Below are positions 1 through 6,399 of a DNA stretch of 13,327 bases, piece after piece. A program made the position numbers and the translations under genes. Each line of letters opens with the position of its first letter. The stretch's first letter is position 1. The notes under the pieces are model-generated. The model had not been told where the DNA came from, did not search any database, and saw only the letters and a list, made by a program, of their open reading frames with translations. The DNA is from Thermoplasmata archaeon (GTDB taxonomy: Archaea; Thermoplasmatota; Thermoplasmata; UBA10834). The stretch covers positions 1 through 13,327 of the forward strand of contig JALHSX010000205.1 in assembly GCA_022865445.1 (NCBI GenBank), read 5' to 3'.

Positions 1-2
1 AC

Positions 3-335
3 TACATAATCAAGGTCAATGACAATCTCATCCCTGTGGAGGAGAAGACCGGACGGACTCCGCGAGGACCCTTGTTCTCGCATATACTCCAGATCGCAGC
101 ATACTGCTTGCTGATAGAAGATGGCACAGGCAAGCTGCCGCCATACGGCCTTGTCAAGTATCCGCAGCACGAGCACGAGATCGAGTACAACGAAGACCTG
201 AAGAAGGTGCTCTTGGAGAAGCTCGATGAGATGCGGACGATCATGAAGACGGGCGACGCGCACAGAAATCATGAAAGGCCTGGTAAGTGCAGGAACTGTT
301 CTCGGAGAGAGGTCTGCCCGGAAAGACTGGCGTGA
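3..335 (+). CDS. Cas4-like RecB-family exonuclease, C-terminal part (5' end outside window)
   Basis: Open from the window edge to the TGA at 333-335, giving about 110 C-terminal residues. The reading includes PVEEKTG, a match to the E-x-K catalytic motif of PD-(D/E)xK nucleases. It is followed by QIAAYCLL, the Q-x-x-x-Y motif typical of the RecB/Cas4 group. The C-terminus has KCRNCSRREVCPERL, a C-x2-C-x5-C cluster which in Cas4 proteins binds a 4Fe-4S cluster together with an upstream Cys that would lie outside the window. Cas4 proteins are 5'-3' DNA exonucleases acting in CRISPR spacer acquisition or as stand-alone repair-type enzymes. No repeats or other cas genes are visible here, so a stand-alone role is as likely. 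The internal GTG at 36 is not a start, because the frame and family similarity continue upstream. The gene converges on glmS with only 4 bases between the stop codons. Confidence 0.82.
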   Translation, partial: YIIKVNDNLIPVEEKTGRTPRGPLFSHILQIAAYCLLIEDGTGKLPPYGLVKYPQHEHEIEYNEDLKKVLLEKLDEMRTIMKTGDAHRNHERPGKCRNCSRREVCPERLA

Positions 336-339
336 AGCG

Positions 340-2130
340 CTATTCGACCGTCACTGTCTTCGCGATGTTCTTCGGTTTGTCGATCGGACACCCACGCGCC
401 TTGGCGAGGTAGTACGCCCACAACTGCAGCACGACTATCACTGGCACAGGCGAGAACATCGGAGGTATCTCCCGTATCCATATGGCGTCATCCACGTATC
501 TCGGAAGCTCAGTGTCTCCCTCAAAGCCAATGGCTATGACCGGACTTCCCCTCGCCGATACCTCGCTTATGTTCCCGAGCATCTTCTCGTATGTGTGGTC
601 CTTGACCGCGATCGCCACGATGGGCGAGTCCCTCGATATCAGGGCCAACGGTCCATGCTTGAGCTCGCCCGCGGGGAATCCCTCTCCGTGGATATAGGCG
701 ATCTCCTTGGTCTTCAGGGCGCCTTCGAGAGCTATGGGGTAGTTGATGCTCCTGCCTATGAAGAACATGTCCCTGGCTGAGGAGTACTTCTTGGCCAATG
801 CCTCGATCTCTGAAGCCTGATTCAGGACATCCTGCACCGACCTCGGGAGGTTTCTGAGGGTCCCGACAATGGATCGTTTAGCCTGGGCCGTCAACGACCT
901 GTTCTGCGTCCCAAGTTCCATGGCCAGGAGATACAGAGCGATGAGTTGCGTGGTGAATGTCTTGGTGGCCGCGACGCCGATCTCGGGACCGGCACGCGTG
1001 TAGATGGTATGGTCGACCTCCCTCGTGATCGCAGACCCGATCACATTCGCGATTCCTACCGTCTTGTTGCCCCGCTTCTTGGCCTCCCTCGCGGCGCCTA
1101 GCGTGTCCGCAGTCTCTCCGCTCTGAGTGATCAATACGACAAGCGGATTCTCCCTCGAAACGGATGAATACCTGTACTCGGAAGATATCTGGACCGTCGT
1201 CGGGATCCGCGCAAGCTCTTCGATGATGTATTTGCCAACGAGACCCGCATAGTACGAAGTCCCGCAGGCAACGATCTTCACGGTCGAGAAGTGTTCGTTC
1301 TGAAAGAACGGTTCTGCCTCGACCGACTCGATCCTGCCCAGCAGCGAATCATGGATCGCATCGGGCTGCTCGAATATCTCTTTGAGCATGAAGTGCGGGT
1401 ATCCACCCTTCTCGGCGTCCTCGAGGTTCCAAGTGATCTTCTGCGGCTCCCTTCGGACCTCATTGCCTTTGCCATCGACTATCTTGACCGAATCCTTCGT
1501 GATGCTGACGACCTCGCCGTCCTGGATGTAGATCATGCGGTTGGTGTACTTCAACAACGCAGTGACATCGCTCGCGATGAAGTTCTCGCCCTCGCCCAGT
1601 CCGACGACGAGCGGACTCTCGCGCCTCGTGGCAACGACCTGATCGCATCCTGCGCAGACGACCGCGAACGTGTATGTTCCGTCGACCTTCTCGAGTGCCT
1701 TCTGCACAGCCTTGACGAGGTCGTCCTTGAACTCCGCCTCCACCAGGTGCGGGAAGACCTCGGTATCGGTGTCCGAGGTGAAGTTGTGACCGTTCTTCTG
1801 CAGCTCCTCGCGGACTCCCATGAAGTTGCTGATGATGCCGTTGTGCGCGACGGCCAGCCTGTTCGAGCAGTCGGCGAGCGGATGAGCGTTCACGGTGGTC
1901 GGCTTGCCCTGTGTGGCCCACCTAGTGTGCGCGATCCCCACCGAGCCCTTCATCTCCGGCATCGCGGCCTCGAGGACCGCTATCTCGCCCGCGCTCTTGA
2001 AGAGCTGGAGCTCCGTGCCGGCAACAGCCAGCCCCGCCGAATCGTAACCTCTGTACTCCAGCCGTTTCAGGCAGTCGAGGAGGATGGGTTGCGCATCACG
2101 CCACCCCGCGTAACCAACTATGCCACACAT
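340..2130 (-). CDS. glmS: Glutamine--fructose-6-phosphate aminotransferase (isomerizing)
   Basis: Makes glucosamine-6-phosphate from fructose-6-phosphate and glutamine, the first step of amino-sugar and UDP-GlcNAc synthesis in the cytoplasm. The protein has 596 residues, close to the usual 600-610. It starts MCGIVGYAG, placing the N-terminal nucleophile Cys directly after the initiator Met. The glutaminase domain shows HTRWATQG (about 68-75) and HNGIISN (96-102). Two SIS domains follow, with CGTSYYAG (289-296), TQSGET (335-340) and GEGFPAGELKHGP in the second. The end, KPKNIAKTVTVE, contains the C-terminal Lys (K591) that forms a Schiff base with fructose-6-P in the family. The ATG is preceded by a GAGGT Shine-Dalgarno site 8 nt away that overlaps the stop codon of the upstream nucleotidyltransferase gene, so the two form an operon. 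No riboswitch or ribozyme is seen ahead of it; the gap is only 12 nt. Confidence 0.97.
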   Translation of the reverse strand: MCGIVGYAGWRDAQPILLDCLKRLEYRGYDSAGLAVAGTELQLFKSAGEIAVLEAAMPEMKGSVGIAHTRWATQGKPTTVNAHPLADCSNRLAVAHNGIISNFMGVREELQKNGHNFTSDTDTEVFPHLVEAEFKDDLVKAVQKALEKVDGTYTFAVVCAGCDQVVATRRESPLVVGLGEGENFIASDVTALLKYTNRMIYIQDGEVVSITKDSVKIVDGKGNEVRREPQKITWNLEDAEKGGYPHFMLKEIFEQPDAIHDSLLGRIESVEAEPFFQNEHFSTVKIVACGTSYYAGLVGKYIIEELARIPTTVQISSEYRYSSVSRENPLVVLITQSGETADTLGAAREAKKRGNKTVGIANVIGSAITREVDHTIYTRAGPEIGVAATKTFTTQLIALYLLAMELGTQNRSLTAQAKRSIVGTLRNLPRSVQDVLNQASEIEALAKKYSSARDMFFIGRSINYPIALEGALKTKEIAYIHGEGFPAGELKHGPLALISRDSPIVAIAVKDHTYEKMLGNISEVSARGSPVIAIGFEGDTELPRYVDDAIWIREIPPMFSPVPVIVVLQLWAYYLAKARGCPIDKPKNIAKTVTVE

Positions 2131-2136
2131 TCGAAA

Positions 2137-2150
2137 TGACCTCTAGGTCA
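2137..2150 (-). promoter_or_regulatory. Shine-Dalgarno of glmS within an inverted repeat
   Basis: On the minus strand the junction reads TGACCTAGAGGTCA. The arms TGACCT and AGGTCA are exact reverse complements with a 2-nt centre. The element contains both the TAG stop of the upstream gene (2143-2145) and the GAGGT ribosome-binding site of glmS (2139-2143), 8 nt before its ATG. The close packing supports translational coupling. The symmetry may be chance. Confidence 0.6.
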
Positions 2151-3333
2151 CGAGCGACCTGTTAGGCAGGTTCCTGATGATCTTCGACCCGCTCGATATC
2201 TTGCACCCGGCACCGACGATCGTGCCAGGCTCGATCATGACGCCTGTGCCGAACGACGTGTCCTCGCCCATGATCGACCCTATGTGAGGGACTTTGTAGA
2301 ACTCGTCCCCGATGTTGACATATGCCTCAGCGCCTGCGCCCATGAGGTGCGACTGCGATTTCACACCGTACCCGAGAACGCAATGCGAGAGATACGATTG
2401 CGCCCCGATGCTGCAGTTGCTCATGAGTACGCTGTTCTTGATCACGGAATATGGTTCGACTGTGACGCTGTTGCCGATGCTCGTGGACGGGAAGATCGTG
2501 ACATTGGGCCCGATGTCGCAGCCGTCGCCTATCAGCACGGGCCCGTAGATGGTCGTGCCCGCCCTTATCACGGTCTCCTCACCGATCCCGACAGGCCCTT
2601 GGATGACGACCTGGGACTCTATCTTGCCGGCAGTCCGCACGGGGAGGTTCTCGAGAGCGGCTGCATTCAGCTCGAGAAGGTCCCACGGATATACGGCGTC
2701 GATCCAGAGGCCGTCTGAGAACACGGGCGTGAGCGGCTCGTGCCCCAAGCTGGCCTGGACCGCGTTGCTCAGGCCGTACTCGCCCATGGCGATGCACTGG
2801 TCTATGAACTGGAATATCCTGTCGCTAAGGCAGTACATGCCTGTGAGGATGATGTTGGAGATCATCTCGGTAGGCTTCTCGTAGACTCCCTTGATCGAGC
2901 CCTTCTCCAGGGTCACCACACCGTACTTGGACGGGTTCTCGCTCTCGACGACGAGCGCGCTCGGACATGCTCCGGCCCTCAACAGGTCGCCGACCGCGCG
3001 CCTGTCGATGACGTTGTCCCCGGGAAGCACCAGAAAATCGCCGGACATCCGGTCCTTCACGCACGCGAGTGCATGGCCATTCCCCAGCTGCTTCTCCTGA
3101 ACGACATACTCTATCTTCGCCCCGAACTTCTTCCCGTCCTCGAAGTGGGACATGATACGCTCCTTGCGGTAACCGACAACCATGATGATATCGTGGACAT
3201 CGTTCTTCACGAGCGAATCCACGACGTACTCCAGAATCGGCCGGTTCGCGATGGGTATCATCACCTTCGGCTCCGACGCCGTGAGCGGCCGAAGCCTCAT
3301 GCCTTCCCCCGCAGCCAGCACTACCGCCTTCAT
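2143..3333 (-). CDS. Sugar-phosphate nucleotidyltransferase / acetyltransferase, GlmU-like bifunctional
   Basis: A 396-residue protein with an N-terminal nucleotidyltransferase domain and a C-terminal left-handed beta-helix. LAAGEGMRLRPLT (residues 6-18) with the following EPK (K23) is the nucleotide-binding signature of the glucose-1-P/GlcNAc-1-P transferase family. After about residue 235 come hexapeptide-type repeats rich in IG and V/I (for example VLIGDGCDIGPNVTIFP). Archaeal proteins of this layout convert glucosamine-1-P to UDP-GlcNAc by acetyl transfer and uridylyl transfer. The linkage to glmS, 12 nt downstream, supports that role over a dTDP- or UDP-glucose pyrophosphorylase, but substrate cannot be read from sequence. 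The ATG has a GGTGA Shine-Dalgarno (3341-3345) 7 nt upstream. The mutase that would link GlmS to this enzyme is not in the window. Confidence 0.9.
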   Translation of the reverse strand: MKAVVLAAGEGMRLRPLTASEPKVMIPIANRPILEYVVDSLVKNDVHDIIMVVGYRKERIMSHFEDGKKFGAKIEYVVQEKQLGNGHALACVKDRMSGDFLVLPGDNVIDRRAVGDLLRAGACPSALVVESENPSKYGVVTLEKGSIKGVYEKPTEMISNIILTGMYCLSDRIFQFIDQCIAMGEYGLSNAVQASLGHEPLTPVFSDGLWIDAVYPWDLLELNAAALENLPVRTAGKIESQVVIQGPVGIGEETVIRAGTTIYGPVLIGDGCDIGPNVTIFPSTSIGNSVTVEPYSVIKNSVLMSNCSIGAQSYLSHCVLGYGVKSQSHLMGAGAEAYVNIGDEFYKVPHIGSIMGEDTSFGTGVMIEPGTIVGAGCKISSGSKIIRNLPNRSLVT

Positions 3334-3340
3334 AGGAAAC

Positions 3341-3378
3341 TCACCGACAAAAAACCTACATGGTTGCCGCCACTTAAT
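3341..3378 (-). promoter_or_regulatory. Likely promoter and ribosome-binding site of the nucleotidyltransferase-glmS operon
   Basis: On the minus strand an ATTAAG element at 3373-3378 could be the TATA box. A start of transcription about 25 nt downstream would leave a leader of roughly 17 nt containing the GGTGA site at 3341-3345. The TATA match is weak; the ribosome-binding site is good. Confidence 0.4.
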
Positions 3379-3400
3379 GGTTGCGCACTAAGGGCAGCAC

Positions 3401-3646
3401 TCACTCCTCCTCTTCGCCTTCCTCGTTGATCTGACCATAGATCTTCCGGTTCCGAGCCTCGACCTTCATCTGCGTGGCCTCCTCGAACACACCGCACTCG
3501 CACCTGATACGAGTCATCATGTCCTTCTTCACGCAGTAGCCGAATCCAGGCCCTGAACCCTCCTCGGGCCGCGGGTCCCAAGACAAGCACGCTGGGCACA
3601 ACTGCCGCTGATTCTTGCCGCCTTTGCAGGTTGGATGAGAAGTCAC
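3401..3646 (-). CDS. Small Cys-rich protein with acidic tail, probable zinc binder (uncharacterised)
   Basis: I do not recognise a named family. With the GTG start at 3646 the protein has 81 residues and six cysteines: C7, a CPAC pair at C17/C20, C38, and C49/C51 in RCECG. These suggest one or two metal sites. The C-terminus ends in an acidic run (NEEGEEEE). A longer in-frame start exists at 3670 (TTG, 89 residues). I prefer GTG 3646 because an ATATAT element at 3670-3675 lies about 26 nt upstream, the distance expected for a leaderless archaeal transcript beginning at that GTG. The start at 3670 would sit inside the TATA box. The gene ends 67 nt before the nucleotidyltransferase start on the same strand and may be transcribed with that operon. 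Function unknown; no enzyme motif is visible. Confidence 0.72.
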   Translation of the reverse strand: MTSHPTCKGGKNQRQLCPACLSWDPRPEEGSGPGFGYCVKKDMMTRIRCECGVFEEATQMKVEARNRKIYGQINEEGEEEE

Positions 3647-3668
3647 GGGCCTCGTATGTGTCTTACCC

Positions 3669-3676
3669 AATATATC
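3669..3676 (-). promoter_or_regulatory. TATA box for the small Cys-rich gene, possibly bidirectional
   Basis: AATATATC on the plus strand (GATATATT on the minus) is the only TATA-like element between the divergent genes starting at 3646 and 3735. It sits about 26 nt from GTG 3646 on the minus strand. Reading rightward it would give a leader of about 35 nt for the acetyltransferase gene. Confidence 0.5.
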
Positions 3677-3734
3677 AGAATTTCCCCCTAGAAAAGGTCA
3701 AACGCAGGAAAGGCGATGACTCGCAGACCAGTAA

Positions 3735-4580
3735 ATGGACCAACTCAGGATTGCCAAGTTCACGAGCAATGATCTCCCATTCGGGAAGATGATGACTGAC
3801 CTGGAGGGATGGCACCGGACAGTCACCGATTGGAATCGTCTGTTGCGCATAGAACCCTTGGGCATGATCAAAGCTCAACTAGATGGCCGCGATGTAGGCA
3901 TTGCGGGGTTCTTATCGTATAAGGATGTTTCTTGGATTCACTCAGTTATTGTCCTTCCAGAGTTCAGAGGAAAAGGGATTGGCAGAGCCATGGTGGAGAA
4001 ATGCATTGCCAATGCCAGAGAGAATGGCTGTCCATGCATCAAGCTTGACAGCGTTCGCGGCTTCGAGGGTTTCTATAGGAGTCTCGGATTCGCCGAAGAG
4101 TTCGAATCGCATAGGTATCTCGCAGACGGGGCCCCATTTCCGAAAGTGGCCGAAGAAGTGAGGCCGTCGGACATGGGAAGCATTATGGCTTTTGACAGAG
4201 CTGCGGTTGGTGTTGACAGAGGCCGAGTTCTTCGGGCGATTTTCGAAGACAAAACCGACCTAGCTTTTTGCACAAGAGAGGCTGCGGTAATCACGGGATA
4301 CATCTTGGGGCGCGAAGGCGAGGAACGCGTTCAGATTGGCCCCTGCGTTGCGAAAGGGGGAGACTATTCAATTGGACACCAACTGATAACCACTTTGATA
4401 GGATCTGTTGGTCCCGAGAGGAGATTCAGGATGTGTGTACCAGGCGCGAACAGAACGGCAGTAAGACTGGTTCGGGACCTTGGCTTCGCGAGTGGGATTG
4501 CATCGACTCGAATGTACCTCGGAGAACGGTTCCAAGAGTCAGCCGCAGTGCTATCGATGATTTCTCCAGAGAAAGGCTAA
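3735..4580 (+). CDS. Two-domain GNAT family N-acetyltransferase
   Basis: A 281-residue protein. The N-terminal half is a canonical GNAT domain: VIVLPEFRGKGIGRAMVEKC (about 71-90) contains the acetyl-CoA pyrophosphate-binding R-G-K-G-I-G motif (78-83), and FYRSLGF (113-119) is the usual motif B segment. The C-terminal half (about 140-275) resembles the second, GNAT-like domain found in YitH-type acetyltransferases, with a YILGREG core strand and a closing LGFASGIASTRMYLGE segment. The acetyl acceptor cannot be predicted. Base composition by eye is lower in GC than the genes on either side, as is that of the next gene, which hints at acquisition by transfer. No convincing Shine-Dalgarno precedes the ATG; the earlier ATG at 3716 is out of frame and leads only to a short peptide. 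Confidence 0.88.
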   Translation: MDQLRIAKFTSNDLPFGKMMTDLEGWHRTVTDWNRLLRIEPLGMIKAQLDGRDVGIAGFLSYKDVSWIHSVIVLPEFRGKGIGRAMVEKCIANARENGCPCIKLDSVRGFEGFYRSLGFAEEFESHRYLADGAPFPKVAEEVRPSDMGSIMAFDRAAVGVDRGRVLRAIFEDKTDLAFCTREAAVITGYILGREGEERVQIGPCVAKGGDYSIGHQLITTLIGSVGPERRFRMCVPGANRTAVRLVRDLGFASGIASTRMYLGERFQESAAVLSMISPEKG

Positions 4581-4717
4581 CACTGGGCAGTGTGAGGTTA
4601 CCATCCGCCTTAGAGACAACGATTAGATTCTCCGTCTGAAGGTCCGAGCGACACCGGATTTCTGAACATCTGGATGTAGCCTACAAGCAGTGCTGGCTAC
4701 TATCTGGCTATGCAGAA

Positions 4718-5887
4718 ATGACCCCTCTGGATACCATGACAACGCGAGGGCCCAGAGGCGCATACAGAAAGGAAGACAGGATCGCACTCCCGCCGGAACT
4801 GCAAAAGGAATTGGTCGAGAAGGCAGCCGCAAAGTACGGTAACTGCCAAGAGCTGGCCAAACATCTGAACATACCGAAGTCCTCCGTGCACTATTATCGA
4901 ATCGGGAGGCTCACGATGCCGATTTCCATACTCAACCAGTTGCTAGAGATCGCAGGAGACAAAACCCTTGGGGAAAGGATTGCAGACCGAGGAGTAACCA
5001 AGGACAGGACATGGGCGAACGAGCAGGCGATAAGCGTCTTCCGTGAGATGTGCCGCGACAAGCTGAGACTGCCAACGAGAGATGAGCTGGAGAAAGATGA
5101 CGGACTCAGAAGGAAGGCAGCGGCCATCATCTCGTACGTGTTGGCAGAAGGGTCCGTATGGCTTCAGAAGGAGAAATGGGGAGAATGCGCAGTCAACATC
5201 ACACTCGCAGCACACGAGACGGATCTATATGACCATTTTAGGTCGTTATGTAGGGACGTCTTCCTCTATGATATTGGGCCTCCGCAGAAACCCGGTAATG
5301 GAGCAGTCGCAATCAGAGGATTCATCTACTCGAGGTTTGTGGCTGAGTGGCTCATGGAGAATGGGGTCCTTCCGGGTGACAAATCCGCAAGGGAGCTGCA
5401 TCTTCCAACGTGGGTCATGAACTGCGATGACAAGGAGACCTTGATTGCTGCGCTTCAACCTTGGTGCGATGGAGAGGGGTCAGTTGCTTCTACACCAATC
5501 GGCACTCCCGTAGGATTCTCGATTGCCCAGTCTCGACATACGGACCTTGATCTCATACAGGTTTCGTCCAAGCTGATTCACGCTGCCGACCAGGGAATTG
5601 GCAATAGGCAAATGGCGCAAATCACGGTCTTTGGCGTCCAGGTCCACGAATATGTTTCGGCTGTCTGCAGAAGCGAGATTCTTGCCGACCTCAGAACGCT
5701 CTTCAACCGACTCGGAATGAACCCAACCATGAAGATCAATAGGCTCAGGCTCAAAGAGGATGGGTTCTGGAGCTGCGTCTGGTCGCTCAGGTTTGGGTCA
5801 AAAGACACTATGGAGATCAGGAAACACGAACTCGTAATACAAGAGAAGAAGAGGAGAGCCTTGGAAACGAGAAGACATGCGCTATAA
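4718..5887 (+). CDS. Free-standing LAGLIDADG homing-endonuclease-like protein with N-terminal HTH
   Basis: A 389-residue protein. Residues about 39-80 form a helix-turn-helix-like segment (NCQELAKHLNIPKSSVHYYR, then a second helical part). Two LAGLIDADG motifs follow: AAAIISYVLAEGSVWLQ (134-150, acidic residue E144) and LIAALQPWCDGEGSVAS (242-258, D251/E253). About 100 residues separate them, as in single-chain double-motif enzymes. GFSIAQSRHTDLDLIQ after the second motif matches the beta-strand layout of these domains. Both acidic positions are kept, so DNA cleavage is possible, but the HTH fusion would also fit a transcription regulator, as in WhiA where a LAGLIDADG fold lost nuclease activity. 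The gene is not inside an intron or intein of a visible host gene. It converges on the initiator tRNA gene, with 37 nt between its stop and the tRNA 3' end. The start is uncertain: ATG 4718 or ATG 4736, neither with a clear ribosome-binding site. Confidence 0.83.
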   Translation: MTPLDTMTTRGPRGAYRKEDRIALPPELQKELVEKAAAKYGNCQELAKHLNIPKSSVHYYRIGRLTMPISILNQLLEIAGDKTLGERIADRGVTKDRTWANEQAISVFREMCRDKLRLPTRDELEKDDGLRRKAAAIISYVLAEGSVWLQKEKWGECAVNITLAAHETDLYDHFRSLCRDVFLYDIGPPQKPGNGAVAIRGFIYSRFVAEWLMENGVLPGDKSARELHLPTWVMNCDDKETLIAALQPWCDGEGSVASTPIGTPVGFSIAQSRHTDLDLIQVSSKLIHAADQGIGNRQMAQITVFGVQVHEYVSAVCRSEILADLRTLFNRLGMNPTMKINRLRLKEDGFWSCVWSLRFGSKDTMEIRKHELVIQEKKRRALETRRHAL

Positions 5888-5924
5888 ATTCACAAATTAT
5901 TATAAAGATAGCAATATTTATAAT
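5888..5924 (-). terminator. A/T-rich spacer between convergent genes, likely tRNA terminator
   Basis: The 37 nt between the LAGLIDADG gene stop and the tRNA 3' end are almost entirely A and T, in contrast to the rest of the window. Read on the minus strand they contain short T runs directly after the tRNA, as expected for archaeal intrinsic termination. No stable hairpin is seen. Confidence 0.4.
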
Positions 5925-5999
5925 TAGCGGGGGCTAGATTTGAACTAGCGATCTTCAGGTTATGAGCCTGATGGGATTTCCAAGCTACCCCACCCCGCT
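5925..5999 (-). tRNA. Initiator tRNA-Met (anticodon CAT)
   Basis: The minus strand folds into a complete 75-nt cloverleaf. Acceptor AGCGGGG pairs with CCCCGCT (A1:U72); the discriminator is A73; there is no encoded CCA. The anticodon arm is TCAGG-CTCATAA-CCTGA with anticodon CAT at plus-strand 5962-5964. The T arm is GCTAG-TTCAAAT-CTAGC. The A1:U72 pair and overall likeness to archaeal initiators identify it as the initiator rather than elongator Met or Ile2. The anticodon stem keeps G30:C40 and G31:C39, but position 29:41 is A:U where initiators nearly always have G:C. No intron is present. Confidence 0.95.
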
Positions 6000-6020
6000 G
6001 TTTCCGACTAACGGTGATGG

Positions 6021-6035
6021 TATAGTTAAAAGTAT
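6021..6035 (-). promoter_or_regulatory. Likely promoter of the initiator tRNA gene
   Basis: On the minus strand ATACTTTTAACTATA lies 22-36 nt before the mature tRNA 5' end (5999), the expected place of an archaeal TATA box for a tRNA transcript with a very short leader. Confidence 0.5.
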
Positions 6036-6060
6036 CCGTGTGACAGAGCGGTGAATCGTT

Positions 6061-6399
6061 TCAAAAGAACTTCCTCAGCCTGAGCACATCCTCTATCGAC
6101 CCCTTCACCTGGAGTCTCCTCGTGGCATATGCCTTCATCACCCTAAGCTCCCCGCTCCTTAGCTGATGAAGTGTCTCACTGCTCGCGATGATCCTGAGGT
6201 CTGGATTCTGAGTCGGACCTTTATTGAGCTCGCCGACGTGCGCGTTCTCCAGCACGAAATTGTACAGCTCCCCATCCGTGATTTCGACCTGGATGACTTT
6301 CCTCACGCCTTGGAGCTCCGCGCTGAGTTTCGGATCCTCTGCGGCCTTCTTGTTGAACCTCGCGATGGTTTCTCTCAGGAGCTCTTCGACCAACTTCAT
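6061..6399 (-). CDS. SCP2 sterol-carrier-like domain protein
   Basis: A 112-residue protein that matches the SCP2 lipid-transfer fold over most of its length: a helical N-terminus (MKLVEELLRETIARFNKKA), then strands VRKVIQVEITDGELYNFVLE, a PDLRIIASSETLHQLRSGE segment typical of the family, and VKGSIEDVLRLRKFF at the end. SCP2 domains bind hydrophobic ligands; in archaea the ligand is unknown and sterols are unlikely. The ATG at 6397-6399 overlaps the TGA of the RNase HII gene (ATGA), so translation is probably coupled. A longer reading of the same frame up to 6687 overlaps rnhB and is not the real start. Confidence 0.82.
   Translation of the reverse strand: MKLVEELLRETIARFNKKAAEDPKLSAELQGVRKVIQVEITDGELYNFVLENAHVGELNKGPTQNPDLRIIASSETLHQLRSGELRVMKAYATRRLQVKGSIEDVLRLRKFF

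Noticed and set aside
1..335. CRISPR array near the Cas4-like gene
   Set aside because: No direct repeats with regular spacing are present in the window.
1291..2139. 282-codon open frame on the plus strand
   Set aside because: It is antisense to glmS, which has complete family motifs, and its translation shows no recognisable domain. High-GC codon usage opens such antisense frames.
2740..3429. 229-codon open frame on the plus strand
   Set aside because: Antisense to the nucleotidyltransferase gene, with no family features.
4718..5887. Intein or intron origin of the LAGLIDADG frame
   Set aside because: The neighbouring acetyltransferase and tRNA genes are uninterrupted, and the protein lacks intein splice-junction residues at its ends.
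5925..5999. tRNA 3' end as an attachment site with a partner repeat
   Set aside because: No second copy of the tRNA 3' sequence is visible near 3600-3750 or elsewhere in the window, and no integrase is present.
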